A DNA stretch of 64,000 bases. Origin: Serratia sarumanii. Lineage in GTDB: Bacteria > Pseudomonadota > Gammaproteobacteria > Enterobacterales > Enterobacteriaceae. The DNA lies in assembly GCF_029962605.1 (NCBI RefSeq), contig NZ_CP124750.1:3658001-3722000 (forward strand), in the 5' to 3' direction. Position 1 is the stretch's first letter. Each line of letters begins with the position of its first letter. Shown here one piece after another: positions 1 to 9,575 of the stretch. The position numbers and the translations under genes are program-made. The notes beneath the pieces are model-generated. The model was given only the letters and a program-made list of their open reading frames with translations, ran no database searches and was not told the origin of the DNA.

Positions 1-35
1 TCGCGTTTTATACGCAGTGAAGTAAAGGAGTAGCT

Positions 36-221
36 ATGCAATGGTTAGCTGATTACTGGTGGATTATCCTGCTGGTTCTGGTGGGAATGGTCGTCAGCGG
101 CATCAAGGAACTGCGCCGCGTCGACGTGAAAAGCTATCTGGCCAACAAGCCGGAGATACCGCCGCACCGCGACAATAATGCCCAGTGGGATGACGAAGAC
201 GACTGGCCGAAAAAGAAATGA
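36..221 (+). CDS. ypfN: YpfN small inner-membrane protein (UPF0370)
   Basis: A 61-residue protein with one hydrophobic segment at about residues 7-26, then a charged tail rich in Asp and Lys. Size, topology and position next to ypfH and tmcA match YpfN of enterobacteria, a membrane protein of unknown function. The start has a clear AAGGAG site eight bases upstream. The 35 bases before it are too short to name; the tail of dapE would be expected there from synteny. Confidence 0.9.
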   Translation: MQWLADYWWIILLVLVGMVVSGIKELRRVDVKSYLANKPEIPPHRDNNAQWDDEDDWPKKK

Positions 222-224
222 CAC

Positions 225-254
225 CAGGGCGCTTATCGGCGCCCTGAGTTTTTA
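225..254 (+). terminator. Rho-independent terminator of ypfN
   Basis: Perfect 8-bp stem (CAGGGCGC / GCGCCCTG) with a six-base loop, followed by AGTTTTTA, starting three bases after the ypfN stop. It overlaps the last bases of the convergent ypfH. Confidence 0.85.
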
Positions 255-941
255 GCGAAAGGCGATCAGCTCGCCGCGCTTGCCGGACAATGCCTCGTCC
301 CAGTAGCGCTGCGGCACATAATAATGCAGCCTTTCCAGCGCGGCGTTCATCATGCCCTGGTTGATCGCGTGCCCGACGTTTTCCTCTACGTCCAGCGTGA
401 AATCGGCGCCGCCGGCCCGAAGCGCTTCCGCCGCCGCGTGAGCGTGTTGCACCGCGATCACCGCGTCCTCTGCACCGTGGATCAAATGCACCACGCTGTC
501 GCCGAAAGCCTGCTCAGGCAGCTGGGCGAAACGCCCGCTGAACGCCACCACGCGCCCGGCCAGCCGGGTTTCCGCTTTCAACGCTTCCAGCGCCATAATG
601 GCCCCTTGCGAGAACCCCACCAGCGCCGTGCCGGCATAGCCCACGCCGCTCAGCTGCTGCCAATGGCGCACCACCGCCACAAACTGCGGCATCACGTCTG
701 CAATACGGGCCGCGCGGTTCTCTTCGGTCACGTCCTGCACCGAAAACCACTGGCGCCCGACGCCGTTGCCAAACGCTTCGGGGCCACCGATGCTCACCAC
801 CTGCGCCTGAGGAAACTCTTTGGCGAAGTAGCTGCCGATCTCCCCCATCGCCACCGGGTTGTCGCCGACACCGTGAAACAGCAAGATCAGCTGCGCCGCC
901 GGGGTCGCCGGGCTTTGGACAACGAAATGCTCATGTTTCAT
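252..941 (-). CDS. ypfH: YpfH alpha/beta-hydrolase esterase
   Basis: A 229-residue carboxylesterase of the alpha/beta-hydrolase fold (phospholipase/carboxylesterase family), acting on short acyl esters; the natural substrate is unknown. The nucleophile lies in GFSQG (Ser about 111), the acid is probably Asp158 (HGAED) and the base His190 (GHAIN). An oxyanion-side HGVGDN motif is near the N-terminus. I chose the ATG at 941 because AAGGAG lies six bases upstream; a start eight codons earlier lacks such a site. It lies downstream of tmcA on the same strand. Confidence 0.88.
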   Translation of the reverse strand: MKHEHFVVQSPATPAAQLILLFHGVGDNPVAMGEIGSYFAKEFPQAQVVSIGGPEAFGNGVGRQWFSVQDVTEENRAARIADVMPQFVAVVRHWQQLSGVGYAGTALVGFSQGAIMALEALKAETRLAGRVVAFSGRFAQLPEQAFGDSVVHLIHGAEDAVIAVQHAHAAAEALRAGGADFTLDVEENVGHAINQGMMNAALERLHYYVPQRYWDEALSGKRGELIAFR

Positions 942-1061
942 CGATGACTCCTTAATAGTAACCAAACCTGGTGCGAGGACAGTCGCCGCCGCACCGCTGA
1001 CAGTGACTATACGCCGTTGAGAAAGCGGGAAAATCGGGTTTTATTGAGCGAGTTGTTCAAT

Positions 1062-3074
1062 TTATTGCAACGACTGCGCCCAGTCGCGCCAGTAGCGGCA
1101 GTGCTGCGCATTCAGCTGTTCCAGCGCCTGCGCCGTTTCGTGCCGCCAGTGGCGCAGCAAGGCTTTCTGGCCGCTGACGCCCGCCTGCTCCGCGCAGGCC
1201 GCAGGGGATTGCCGCCGCTGCAGATGGCCGCGCAGCGCGGGCAGCGGCAAATTGCTGGCCAACAGCAAACGCTGCAATGCCCCCAGGCTGGCCTCCAGCG
1301 GCCGATGGGCGAAAGCGAACCCGGCCAGCTCGCGCCAGTCCTCTTCGCCGAGCGACGTATCGCCGTCGTCGCCCGGGATCGCCAGCGCGAGCTCGATGCG
1401 CTGCCGCAACCAGGGCCAGTCGCGCGCCAGATGCTTGTGCGCCGCGTGCCGCAGTGCCTCCCCTTGCTCGCTCAAGGGTAAAATAGCCATCGCGGTATAG
1501 CAGCCGCTGCTGGCCTCCGGCTTGCTGCCGATGCGCACCAGCTCGAAACCGCAGGATTGCCAAAAGCGCCACAGCGGCTCGGTATAGCCGAAGCTGACCG
1601 ACAGGAAATCCAGCCCCTGCGCCTGGCGGCGTTGCCGTTCGATCAGCTGACGCGCGATACCCTGCCGCCGCAGCGCCGGCAGCGTCGCGATGCGGGTAAT
1701 GCGCCTTGAACGCAGCGTCGGCGCCCACCATTGGCCGCCGTGCGCCGCCAGCGACTGCGCCACCAGGTTGCCGCGCGGCCGACGGCGGCCGGCCCACACA
1801 TCGTGCGCCAACTCGGCGCTCAAGCCGCCTTCGTCCACCAGCCACACGGCGCCGACCACCTCTGGCCCGGCCTGCGCCAGCCCGTAATGCATGCCGGGCG
1901 CATCCATCAGCCTGCGCAAGTCCAGCGGCGAGGTGCGGTAATGCGCGCTGCTCAGCAGGGCGTAGAAACGCGCCAGCCGCTGCGGATCGGCGCACAGCTC
2001 ACGCTGCTCTGCCTGGCTGTAATCGATCGCCTGGCCATCCGCCGGCCAGGCGGGCAGCTCATTGAACAACAGCGCATTGTCCGTGACCCGTTCCAGCGCA
2101 TCGCCCTGTGCCCAGCGCATCGGCTGTTGCAGGCTCAACGCCTGATAAGACGGCAGCCCAGCGCAAAACTTCAGCAGAAAACCGCGGCCGGTGCCCTCAT
2201 ACCCCTGCACCGTGGTGGTCAGCAGCACGCGCGGGAAATAACCGATCAGCTGCTGCAACAGCGGCGCGGGGATCGCCGCCGCTTCATCCACCAGCAGCCA
2301 GCCCACGGCGCCGACGTCCCCCTCCCGACACTGCGCCAGCAAGGCATCAGGCGCCCAAAACTGCGCGCGCCCCTGCGCCCATTCCCCGGCTACCTCCGTG
2401 GCGGCGCGGCTCGGCCCGGTGATCCAACAGGTCAGCGGCGACTGCGCCACCAGCATGCCGGCCAGCGTCGATTTGCCGCGGCCGCGGGCGGCGGTCAGCA
2501 CCCACACGCCGGATTCGGCCTGCAGCAGCGCCGTCAAGATCGCCTGTTGCTCCCCGGTCGGTCGGCCATCCGGCGGCAGCCAACCCTCACGCGCCGGCAG
2601 CGCGGCCAGCGTCAGAGGCTCATCCTGCCGCCAGATCGTCACTTCTCGGTCGTCGGCCAGGTGCTGCTGCAGATGGTGAATGAAATGCGGGGTGGTGATC
2701 GGCTGTGGGCAATCGCTCCAGCGCAGGCTGTCGCCGTCCGGCAGCTGAGGCCATTGCCGCCAGGGCGGCGTCAGCAGCAGCAGCCAGCTGCCGGCGCGCA
2801 GTGCGCCGCACAGCGCCGCCAATGCCTCCACGTCCAGCGATTGGCCGGCGTCGAACACCGCGTGCAGCCGTTCCTGCCCCAGCAGTTGGCGCACCGCGCC
2901 GCTCGCCAACGCCGTCAGGCCGGGCGGCGGGTTTTCCCCCACCCACGGCCAGTCGCCCGGCAGCGTCGCCGCCAGCCGCTGTGCCTGTTCGCGGCACCAG
3001 CCGGGTTCACCGCTGAGCACCAGCAGGCGCCGGATGCCCTGCCGTCGCATGAGTTGTTGCGCTGCCTGTAACAT
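1062..3074 (-). CDS. tmcA: TmcA tRNA(Met) cytidine acetyltransferase
   Basis: About 670 residues. TmcA uses acetyl-CoA and ATP to make N4-acetylcytidine at the wobble base of elongator tRNA-Met. In order: an N-terminal domain; a helicase-like ATPase with Walker A (ARGRGKST, near residue 200) and Walker B (LLVDEAAAIP, near 262); a GNAT acetyltransferase domain (RRQGIARQL); and a C-terminal tRNA-binding region. Conserved blocks such as TTTVQGYEGTGRGF and HYRTSPLDLRR match the E. coli protein. An ATG at 3122 is possible in frame, but it lies inside the ypfJ terminator, so I start at 3074, where the N-terminus aligns with E. coli. Confidence 0.93.
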   Translation of the reverse strand: MLQAAQQLMRRQGIRRLLVLSGEPGWCREQAQRLAATLPGDWPWVGENPPPGLTALASGAVRQLLGQERLHAVFDAGQSLDVEALAALCGALRAGSWLLLLTPPWRQWPQLPDGDSLRWSDCPQPITTPHFIHHLQQHLADDREVTIWRQDEPLTLAALPAREGWLPPDGRPTGEQQAILTALLQAESGVWVLTAARGRGKSTLAGMLVAQSPLTCWITGPSRAATEVAGEWAQGRAQFWAPDALLAQCREGDVGAVGWLLVDEAAAIPAPLLQQLIGYFPRVLLTTTVQGYEGTGRGFLLKFCAGLPSYQALSLQQPMRWAQGDALERVTDNALLFNELPAWPADGQAIDYSQAEQRELCADPQRLARFYALLSSAHYRTSPLDLRRLMDAPGMHYGLAQAGPEVVGAVWLVDEGGLSAELAHDVWAGRRRPRGNLVAQSLAAHGGQWWAPTLRSRRITRIATLPALRRQGIARQLIERQRRQAQGLDFLSVSFGYTEPLWRFWQSCGFELVRIGSKPEASSGCYTAMAILPLSEQGEALRHAAHKHLARDWPWLRQRIELALAIPGDDGDTSLGEEDWRELAGFAFAHRPLEASLGALQRLLLASNLPLPALRGHLQRRQSPAACAEQAGVSGQKALLRHWRHETAQALEQLNAQHCRYWRDWAQSLQ

Positions 3075-3093
3075 AAGGCTGTATCTCAATCCG

Positions 3094-3122
3094 AAAAAAA
3101 TGCCGGAGTCAGGCTCCGGCAC
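3094..3122 (-). terminator. Rho-independent terminator of ypfJ
   Basis: On the minus strand a perfect 8-bp stem (TGCCGGAG / CTCCGGCA) is followed by seven T. It separates ypfJ from tmcA and rules out the longer tmcA reading frame. Confidence 0.9.
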
Positions 3123-3130
3123 TTGAGGCG

Positions 3131-3994
3131 TTAACGGGATGCAAAGGTGTTGCAGGTATTGGGATCGCCGCTGTCGAAGCCCTGCTTAAACCAGGTGTAG
3201 CGCTGCTGCGAGGTGCCGTGAGTGAAGCTGTCCGGCACAACGCGACCCTGACTCTGCTGCTGCAACCGATCGTCGCCAATCGCCTGCGCGGCATTCAGCG
3301 CCGCCTGCAGATCGCCCTCTTCCAGCATCTGCTGCTTCTCGGCGTATTTGCCCCACACCCCGGCGAAACAGTCCGCCTGCAGCTCCATTTTCACCGACAG
3401 ACGGTTCACTTCCGCCTGGCTGGCGCCCTGCTGCATCTGGCGCACCTTGGGCTCGATGCCCAACAGGTTCTGCACGTGGTGGCCGACTTCGTGCGCCACC
3501 ACATAGGCCTGAGCGAAATCACCGCCGGCGCCCAGCTTGGTTTTCATGTCCTGATAGAAAGACAGATCGATATACACCGTTCTGTCACCCGGGCAGTAGA
3601 ACGGCCCCATTGCCGCCTGACCGGTGCCGCAGCTGGTGCGCGTCACGCCGCGATACATCACCAGCTTCGGCGGTTGGTAGGTTTTGCCCATGCGCTGGAA
3701 AATCTCTTTCCAGTTGTCCTCGGTCGAGGCCAGCACCACCGAGGTGAATTTGGCCAGCTCATCATCTTTCGGACTGATGTTGGCGCTCTGTTGTTGCCCC
3801 TGCGGCGCAACGTTACCGCCGTTCAATAGCGGCGACAGATCGATGCCGTAATAGCCGGCCACCAGCACCACCACCAGAATGACGATGCCGCCCTTGCCGC
3901 GCACCGGCACGCGGAAGCCGCCGCCGCCCAAACCTGAAGATTGCCCGCGACGATCCTCAACATTGTCACTTTCCCGACGCCCTTGCCAACGCAT
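3131..3994 (-). CDS. ypfJ: YpfJ neutral zinc metallopeptidase family protein
   Basis: A 287-residue membrane-anchored protein of the YpfJ/KPN_02809 zinc metallopeptidase family. A basic, Gly-rich N-terminus is followed by one transmembrane segment (about 36-51) and an exported domain with the zinc-binding HEVGHH at 168-173. Downstream [10 protein letters not shown] supplies the usual third-ligand region. Two cysteines (SCGTG, FYCPG) may pair. The physiological substrate is unknown. Transcribed alone, with its own terminator. Confidence 0.88.
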   Translation of the reverse strand: MRWQGRRESDNVEDRRGQSSGLGGGGFRVPVRGKGGIVILVVVLVAGYYGIDLSPLLNGGNVAPQGQQQSANISPKDDELAKFTSVVLASTEDNWKEIFQRMGKTYQPPKLVMYRGVTRTSCGTGQAAMGPFYCPGDRTVYIDLSFYQDMKTKLGAGGDFAQAYVVAHEVGHHVQNLLGIEPKVRQMQQGASQAEVNRLSVKMELQADCFAGVWGKYAEKQQMLEEGDLQAALNAAQAIGDDRLQQQSQGRVVPDSFTHGTSQQRYTWFKQGFDSGDPNTCNTFASR

Positions 3995-4203
3995 AAATAT
4001 ACTCCAGATATTTCCCCTGCTCGTTGAAGTTGCGCCGCGATGGTAAGCACAAAGGCAGCTTCAAGCCTGAGTGGGATAGGTTTTAGTCATCTCGCATCCA
4101 TTATTATAAATGGTCTGCCGCAGAGGAAATGTAGAAATTTTCTGGAAAAACGCAGAATAGCGGGACGATCCGGCCGGATCGCCCCGAATGGCGGTGCCGA
4201 CGC

Positions 4204-4917
4204 TTAGTCGAGCTTCACGCCGATGCGGCGCGCCACTTCTTCATAGGCTTCGATCAGGCCGCCCAGGCTTTGACGGAAACGGTCTTTGTCCATCTTGTCC
4301 AGGGTGTTTTTGTCCCACAGGCGGCTGCCGTCCGGCGAGAACTCATCGCCCAGCACCACTTCGCCGTTGAACAGGCCGAACTCCAGCTTGAAGTCGACCA
4401 GGATCAGGCCAGCGTCGTCGAACAGCTGGGTCAACACGTCGTTGGCGCGGTAGCTCAGCTCACGCATGCGCGCCAGATGCGCTTTGCTCACCCAGCCGAA
4501 GGTTTCGCAGTAGGATTCGTTGACCATCGGATCGTGCATGGCGTCGTTTTTCAGGAACAGATCGAACAGCGGCGGGTTCAGCACCAGGCCTTCTTCGATG
4601 CCCAGACGCTTCACCAGCGAACCGGCGGCGCGGTTGCGGATCACGCATTCCACCGGCACCATGTCCAGCTTTTTCACCAGCACTTCGTTGTCGGACAGCA
4701 GACGCTCCATCTGGGTCGGGATGCCGGCTTCTTCCAGTTTGCTCATGATGAAATGGTTGAACTTGTTGTTCACCATGCCTTTGCGATCGAACTGCTCAAT
4801 GCGCTGACCATCCAGTGCTGACGTATCGTTGCGGAACTCCAACACCAACAGATCGGGATTCTCGGTGGTGTAAACGGTTTTTGCCTTTCCGCGATACAGC
4901 TCAGCTAGCTTTTGCAT
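4204..4917 (-). CDS. purC: PurC, SAICAR synthase
   Basis: A 237-residue phosphoribosylaminoimidazole-succinocarboxamide synthase, the same length as the E. coli enzyme. It joins CAIR and aspartate with ATP in de novo purine synthesis. The N-terminus ([14 protein letters not shown]), [14 protein letters not shown] and [10 protein letters not shown] motifs are typical. It lies downstream of bamC on the same strand, but a terminator separates them and a PUR box lies upstream, so it probably has its own promoter. A palindrome (GATCCGGCCGGATC) lies just past the stop, without a T run. Confidence 0.97.
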   Translation of the reverse strand: MQKLAELYRGKAKTVYTTENPDLLVLEFRNDTSALDGQRIEQFDRKGMVNNKFNHFIMSKLEEAGIPTQMERLLSDNEVLVKKLDMVPVECVIRNRAAGSLVKRLGIEEGLVLNPPLFDLFLKNDAMHDPMVNESYCETFGWVSKAHLARMRELSYRANDVLTQLFDDAGLILVDFKLEFGLFNGEVVLGDEFSPDGSRLWDKNTLDKMDKDRFRQSLGGLIEAYEEVARRIGVKLD

Positions 4918-5034
4918 CTTACTTACTCCAGTGATGTATCCCCGATGTCTCCCGAGCGCGGCCCGAAATTAGGGGGTATAGAATTGACCTAATGAATTCT
5001 TTGGCGTGCCGGGCACTATTGTGCCAAACCTGCG

Positions 5035-5050
5035 ACGCAAACGATACCGT
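5035..5050 (-). promoter_or_regulatory. PUR box upstream of purC
   Basis: ACGCAAACGATACCGT matches the PurR operator consensus ACGCAAACGTTTGCGT at 13 of 16 positions. It lies 118 bases upstream of the purC start, as expected for purine repression. The site is read from sequence; binding is inferred. Confidence 0.65.
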
Positions 5051-5060
5051 ATAGACAAAA

Positions 5061-5084
5061 CAAAAAGGGGCCGCAGCCCCTTTT
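5061..5084 (-). terminator. Rho-independent terminator of dapA-bamC
   Basis: AAAAGGGGCTGCGGCCCCTTTTTG on the minus strand, three bases after the bamC stop: a tight stem with a U tract. Confidence 0.88.
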
Positions 5085-5087
5085 CGA

Positions 5088-6140
5088 TTAGTTAACGCTG
5101 GTTTTACTGAAGGCAGACTGGAATGCCGCCACCAGTGCGTCGTTTTTCGACTGGGTCAGCGGTTTGCCTTTCGGATCGATGAATTGCAGGCTGGTGCGGT
5201 TGTTGAGATCGCCGACCTGCAGCTTGTAATCCCCTTCCGCCAGTTCAGGATCCTTGACGCCCAACGCATCCCAATCGCTGCTGCTCAGGGACTTGTAGGT
5301 CACGGCGACGGTGCCCTGCGGACGGCTGCGGTCACCCACTTTCATCCCCAGTTTTTCGAGCGCCGGCGGCAGGCGATCCCACACCACGGTGTACGGGCCG
5401 CGCACCACCAGCATCGGCAGGCCGGTGTCATCGGCGCCGCTCTGCACGTCCAGCGCGCCGAAACGGCTGGCGGTCTGGCTGCTCGCCAGGTTGTCCTGCT
5501 TGTCCAGGCCTTCGATCAGGGTGTTGATCATCATGCCGTTGTAGCGCTGGATCTCAGACTGATCGGTCACCTGTTCGGTCTTGCCCTGCTGCTGCAGGCC
5601 AACGCTTTTCACTACCAGCGCCTGCTGGTAGCCCTGTTGCTGCACGCTGATCTGATAACGGCCTTCGTACTGGTTGTCTTCGTCCAGACGGTTCCACTTC
5701 ACCCAGTCGGTGGTCAGGGTCTGACCGGCGTCCTGGCGCGAAGCGATCGCGATGTTCTTCGCCTGCAGCAGGCTGACCACGCGCGACCACAGGTTCTGGT
5801 TCTGCGGGCTGTTTTCCAGCAGCAGCGTGCCGCTGTCGCCGGCGTATTGCGCGCGAGAACCGCTCAGCAGCGCCAACGGCTGCACCGGCGGACGAATGTC
5901 CAACTGCTTGCCGACGTTGCCTTGCAGCGTCGTGGCGGGAACGTCATAGTTGCCGCTCTGCACCGGCAGGATCATGCCGGACGGCGCGTTCAGCGCCTTG
6001 AGCGGAGCCGCGTCGAGGTAGGCCTCGTCGCCGCTGACCTGGCGCTTGTAGCGCTGATCGCTGCTGCAGGCCGCCAGCATCATCACCAAAGAGATGCCCA
6101 CTACTTTTGCTACCGTCGACTTTTGCAATGAATAAGCCAT
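5088..6140 (-). CDS. bamC: BamC, outer-membrane assembly lipoprotein
   Basis: A 350-residue lipoprotein of the BAM complex, which folds beta-barrel proteins into the outer membrane. The signal peptide ends in lipobox LAAC with Cys25 as the lipidated residue. The unstructured N-terminal stretch after it ([16 protein letters not shown]), which contacts BamD in E. coli, is strongly conserved; two helix-grip domains follow. I use the ATG at 6140; the TTG one codon earlier is unlikely. It lies 16 bases downstream of dapA in one operon, the order found in E. coli. Confidence 0.95.
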   Translation of the reverse strand: MAYSLQKSTVAKVVGISLVMMLAACSSDQRYKRQVSGDEAYLDAAPLKALNAPSGMILPVQSGNYDVPATTLQGNVGKQLDIRPPVQPLALLSGSRAQYAGDSGTLLLENSPQNQNLWSRVVSLLQAKNIAIASRQDAGQTLTTDWVKWNRLDEDNQYEGRYQISVQQQGYQQALVVKSVGLQQQGKTEQVTDQSEIQRYNGMMINTLIEGLDKQDNLASSQTASRFGALDVQSGADDTGLPMLVVRGPYTVVWDRLPPALEKLGMKVGDRSRPQGTVAVTYKSLSSSDWDALGVKDPELAEGDYKLQVGDLNNRTSLQFIDPKGKPLTQSKNDALVAAFQSAFSKTSVN

Positions 6141-6156
6141 CAAATTTCCCTTAGAG

Positions 6157-7038
6157 TTACAGCAAACCGACGCTTTTCAGCGCGCGCTCCACCACCGGGC
6201 GGGCGGCTTCGCTCAACGGCGTCATCGGCAGACGCAGCGTATCGGTTGCCATCAATCCCAACGCCTTACAGGCCCACTTCACCGGAATTGGGTTTGCTTC
6301 TACAAATAGATCCTGATGCAACGGCATCAAGCGCTGATTTAAGCGGCGCGCCTGCGCAAACTTGCCCTGCGCCGCCAGCGCGCAAAGTTCCGCCATCTCG
6401 CGCGCGGCCACGTTGGCCGTCACGGAAATCACCCCTTTGCCGCCCAGTTGCATGAAGTCCAGCCCGCTGGCGTCGTCGCCGCTCAGCAAAATGAAGTCTT
6501 CATCGTCAACCAGCACTTGGATCTGACTAACGCGACTTAAGTTCCCCGTCGCTTCTTTTACAGCAACAATATTCTTGATTTTCGCCAGCCGAGCGATGGT
6601 CGGCGGCAGCATGTCGCAGCCTGTGCGCGAAGGCACGTTATACAGGATCTGCGGCAGCTCGGTGCTCTCGGCGATCGCCTTGAAGTGCTGATACAGCCCT
6701 TCCTGCGTCGGCTTATTGTAGTACGGCGTCACCGTCAGGCAGCCCACCACGCCGGTGTTGGCGAAGCGGGTGGTGAGCGCGATGGCTTCGGCGGTGGCGT
6801 TGGCGCCGGTGCCGGCGATCACCGGAATGCGGCCGTCGGCCAGCTCCAGCGTCTGCAGCACCACGTCAACGTGCTCGTCATGGGCAAGCGTTGCGGACTC
6901 GCCGGTGGTCCCTACGGAAACGATCGCCGCGGTGCCACTGGCTACATGATAATCGATCAATTTTTTCAGGCTCGCGCGATCGACAGCACCTTTGTCGTCC
7001 ATCGGCGTAACCAGTGCAACAATACTTCCCGTAAACAT
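6157..7038 (-). CDS. dapA: DapA, 4-hydroxy-tetrahydrodipicolinate synthase
   Basis: A 293-residue class I aldolase condensing pyruvate with aspartate semialdehyde, the first committed step of lysine and meso-diaminopimelate synthesis. The Schiff-base lysine is in VAVKEATGN and the tyrosine in LYNVPSRTG; the N-terminal [13 protein letters not shown] and GTTGES motifs are typical. The start at 7038 has AGGGGA upstream and matches E. coli; an in-frame start nine codons earlier is not needed. Divergent from gcvR, operonic with bamC. Confidence 0.97.
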   Translation of the reverse strand: MFTGSIVALVTPMDDKGAVDRASLKKLIDYHVASGTAAIVSVGTTGESATLAHDEHVDVVLQTLELADGRIPVIAGTGANATAEAIALTTRFANTGVVGCLTVTPYYNKPTQEGLYQHFKAIAESTELPQILYNVPSRTGCDMLPPTIARLAKIKNIVAVKEATGNLSRVSQIQVLVDDEDFILLSGDDASGLDFMQLGGKGVISVTANVAAREMAELCALAAQGKFAQARRLNQRLMPLHQDLFVEANPIPVKWACKALGLMATDTLRLPMTPLSEAARPVVERALKSVGLL

Positions 7039-7184
7039 TGGCCGTCCCCTCCACAAACAAGTCACTCATGGTACTTTTGCTGCCTATCCAAAAGCAAGCG
7101 CACAACCGCGTTGTAAGCGCTTGGCAGGCGGTTTTTTTTATGTTTACCATGGTAACCCCATTAAGCACGACAGGAAGCGCTATT

Positions 7185-7754
7185 TTGCCTCAGTCAGACG
7201 AACACTATCTCGTGATTACCGCGCTCGGCGCCGACCGCCCCGGAATCGTCAATACCATCACCCGCCACGTCAGCAGTTGCGGATGCAATATCGAAGATAG
7301 CCGTCTGGCCATGCTGGGAGAGGAGTTCACGTTCATCATGCTGCTGTCCGGCAGTTGGAACGCCATCACCCTGATCGAATCCACCCTGCCGCAAAAAGGC
7401 GCGGAGCTGGATCTGCTGATCGTGATGAAACGCACAAACTCGCACGAAAGGCCGCCGATGCCGGCCACGGTGTGGGTGCAGGTGGAAGTGAAGGACTCGC
7501 CGCACATCATCGAACGCTTTACCGATCTGTTCGACTCCAGCCAGATGAATATCGCCGAACTGGTCTCGCGCACGCAGCCGGCGGACGGCGACCTGCCGCC
7601 GCAGCTGTATATCCAAATCACCGCCCACAGCTCCGGCGATCGGGACGCCTCAAATATTGAGCAAGCCTTCCATCGCCTATGTACAGAATTGAACGCGCAA
7701 GGCAGTATTAGCGTGGTGAACTATCCACAGCATGACGAGAAAGATGGAGAGTAG
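7185..7754 (+). CDS. gcvR: GcvR, glycine cleavage system regulator
   Basis: Two ACT domains in about 189 residues. In E. coli GcvR binds GcvA and, without glycine, makes it a repressor of gcvTHP. The first conserved block (HYLVITALGADRPGI) begins at codon 7. I choose the TTG at 7185 because AGGAAG lies seven bases upstream and the N-terminus then has the same length as E. coli. The nearest ATG (7149) would add 12 codons with no good ribosome site. It runs into bcp with two bases between stop and start, so the two are probably cotranscribed. Confidence 0.87.
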   Translation: MPQSDEHYLVITALGADRPGIVNTITRHVSSCGCNIEDSRLAMLGEEFTFIMLLSGSWNAITLIESTLPQKGAELDLLIVMKRTNSHERPPMPATVWVQVEVKDSPHIIERFTDLFDSSQMNIAELVSRTQPADGDLPPQLYIQITAHSSGDRDASNIEQAFHRLCTELNAQGSISVVNYPQHDEKDGE

Positions 7755-7756
7755 TG

Positions 7757-8221
7757 ATGAGCCCATTGAAAGCCGGTGACACAGCGCCGAAATTTAGTTT
7801 GCCTGACCAGGACGGTGAGGAAATTAATTTGGCCGACTTCCAGGGACAGCGAGTTTTGGTTTACTTCTATCCGAAGGCGATGACGCCGGGCTGCACCGTG
7901 CAAGCCTGCGGCCTGCGGGACAACATGGACGAATTGAAAAAGGCCGGCGTCGAAGTGCTGGGCATCAGCACCGACAAACCGGAAAAACTGTCGCGCTTCG
8001 CCGAAAAGGAGCTGCTCAACTTCACGCTGTTGTCTGATGAAGATCATCAAGTGTCGCAACAGTTTGGCGTGTGGGGCGAGAAAACCTTCATGGGCAAGAC
8101 CTACGACGGTATTCACCGCATCAGTTTCCTGATCGACGCCAAAGGCAAGATTGAAAAAGTGTTTGATGATTTCAAAACCACCAATCACCACGACATCGTT
8201 TTGAACTACCTGCAGCAGTAA
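7757..8221 (+). CDS. bcp: Bcp, thioredoxin-dependent thiol peroxidase
   Basis: A 154-residue atypical 2-Cys peroxiredoxin that reduces hydrogen and organic peroxides with thioredoxin. Peroxidatic Cys46 is in AMTPGCT and resolving Cys51 in QACGLRD, five residues apart as in E. coli Bcp. The ATG at 7757 gives the E. coli N-terminus; a GTG at 7754 overlaps the gcvR stop and is less likely. Confidence 0.95.
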   Translation: MSPLKAGDTAPKFSLPDQDGEEINLADFQGQRVLVYFYPKAMTPGCTVQACGLRDNMDELKKAGVEVLGISTDKPEKLSRFAEKELLNFTLLSDEDHQVSQQFGVWGEKTFMGKTYDGIHRISFLIDAKGKIEKVFDDFKTTNHHDIVLNYLQQ

Positions 8222-8227
8222 ATCTCA

Positions 8228-8258
8228 CGAAGCGCAGCGGCCTGCTGCGCTTCGTTAT
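8228..8258 (+). terminator. Rho-independent terminator of gcvR-bcp
   Basis: Perfect 11-bp stem (CGAAGCGCAGC / GCTGCGCTTCG), five-base loop, then TTATT. The T tract is weak but the stem is strong and begins seven bases after the bcp stop. Confidence 0.75.
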
Positions 8259-8264
8259 TCCCTC

Positions 8265-9341
8265 TCAGCCGGCCTCGTCTTCCACCTCGACCCGCAGTTC
8301 ATCCGGCCAGGCGTGAATCACCGCCTTCACCAGCGTCGCCAGCGGAATGGCGAAAAACACCCCCCAAAAGCCCCACATCCCGCCGAACACGATCACAGAA
8401 AGGATAATCACCAGCGGATGCAGGTTGACCGCTTCGGAGAACAGGATCGGCACCAGCAGGTTGCCGTCCAGCCCCTGCACCACCAGATAGGCGACGATCA
8501 GCGTCCAGAAATCGGCGCCGACGCCCCACTGGAACAGCGCCACCACCACCACCGGTATGGTGACCAGCACCGCGCCGATGTAGGGGATCAGCACCGAGAA
8601 GCCCACCAGCACCGCCAGCAGCAGCGAATAGCGCATGTCCAGCACGGCGAACACCAGGTAGGTCGCCACGCCGACAATCACCATCTCCAGCACCTTGCCA
8701 CGAATGTAGTTGGTGATCTGCTGATTCATCTCGTTCCAGACCTGCCCCGCCAGGCCGCGATTGCGCGGCAGCACGCGGCGCACCGCGTTCAGCAGCTGCT
8801 CTTTGTCTTTCAGCAGGAAGAACATCATCATCGGCACCAGGATCAGGTAGATAGCCAACGTCAGCAGGCCGACCAGCGACGCCAGCGAGAATTTCACCAC
8901 CGACTCGCCCATGCCGGACAGCCGGCTGCGCAGGTTTTCCGCCATCATGTCGATGATGCCGGCATCCACCAGCGCCGGGTAACGCTTCGGCAGCGTCGCG
9001 GCGAAGTTATAGAACTGGTTGAGCATGCCCGGCAGATCGCTCATCAGATTGATGCCCTGTTGCCAGGCGGTTGGCGCGACGACGAACACCAGCAGCATGG
9101 CGACGCCCGCGAACACCAGCAGCATGATGCTCGCCGCCCAGGTGCGCGAACAGCCGATGCGCTGCAGGCGCGCGGTCGGCCACTCCAGCAGATAGGCCAG
9201 CACGATGGCGACCAGCAACGGGGTCAGAATGCCGTGCAGAAAATAGAGAATGAGGAAGCCGGCAACCAGGATCACCAGCAGCGCGATAGCCTGCGGATCG
9301 GTGAAGCGGCGGCGGTACCACTGTAATAACATCTCCAGCAT
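8265..9341 (-). CDS. perM: PerM (YfgO) AI-2E-family membrane protein
   Basis: A 358-residue polytopic inner-membrane protein of the AI-2 exporter (AI-2E)/PerM permease family with about eight membrane segments. The transported substrate of PerM is not firmly known. Conserved stretches (PLLVAIVLAYLLEWPT, QQITNYIRGKVLEM, GGMWGFWGVFFAIPLATL) match E. coli. The ATG at 9341 is preceded by GAGGAG and aligns with the E. coli start; upstream in-frame codons read as non-conserved leader. Confidence 0.92.
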   Translation of the reverse strand: MLEMLLQWYRRRFTDPQAIALLVILVAGFLILYFLHGILTPLLVAIVLAYLLEWPTARLQRIGCSRTWAASIMLLVFAGVAMLLVFVVAPTAWQQGINLMSDLPGMLNQFYNFAATLPKRYPALVDAGIIDMMAENLRSRLSGMGESVVKFSLASLVGLLTLAIYLILVPMMMFFLLKDKEQLLNAVRRVLPRNRGLAGQVWNEMNQQITNYIRGKVLEMVIVGVATYLVFAVLDMRYSLLLAVLVGFSVLIPYIGAVLVTIPVVVVALFQWGVGADFWTLIVAYLVVQGLDGNLLVPILFSEAVNLHPLVIILSVIVFGGMWGFWGVFFAIPLATLVKAVIHAWPDELRVEVEDEAG

Positions 9342-9549
9342 CAGAGCGGGCTCCTCGAGGTTTGACGGGCGGGCATGGCGATTCCTGTGATGGGCGTGAT
9401 TAAAGCATAGATAGAACGGGCGCACGCGAGGTGTGCAAAGCACTCAGAGTACTCAAAGTTCGCCATACATCAACCGCAATTTGGCTGATTTTATCGCGTG
9501 GGCAGGCGATCGGCGCAAAAATCCGCAGACGCGGCGACAGGCGCGGTGA

Positions 9550-9569
9550 GCGGCCCCGAACGGGGCCGC
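9550..9569 (-). terminator. Strong hairpin after the 31-residue peptide gene
   Basis: Perfect palindrome GCGGCCCCGTTCGGGGCCGC (8-bp stem, four-base loop) seven bases after the peptide stop. No T run follows, so it may act as an RNA-stabilising hairpin or imperfect terminator. Confidence 0.5.
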
Positions 9570-9575
9570 GGAAGA

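Noticed and set aside
1-35. Tail of an upstream gene (dapE expected)
   Set aside because: Only 35 bases; short frames end here but none can be matched to a protein.
1017-3071. Long plus-strand frames opposite tmcA (for example 1731-3071)
   Set aside because: High GC gives long antisense frames; composition is Arg/Gln/His-rich, without a family match, and tmcA explains the region. The same holds opposite bamC, dgcE, pstC, bepA, uraA, alkA and mgtE.
3075-3122. N-terminal extension of tmcA
   Set aside because: It would run through the ypfJ terminator and is not conserved.
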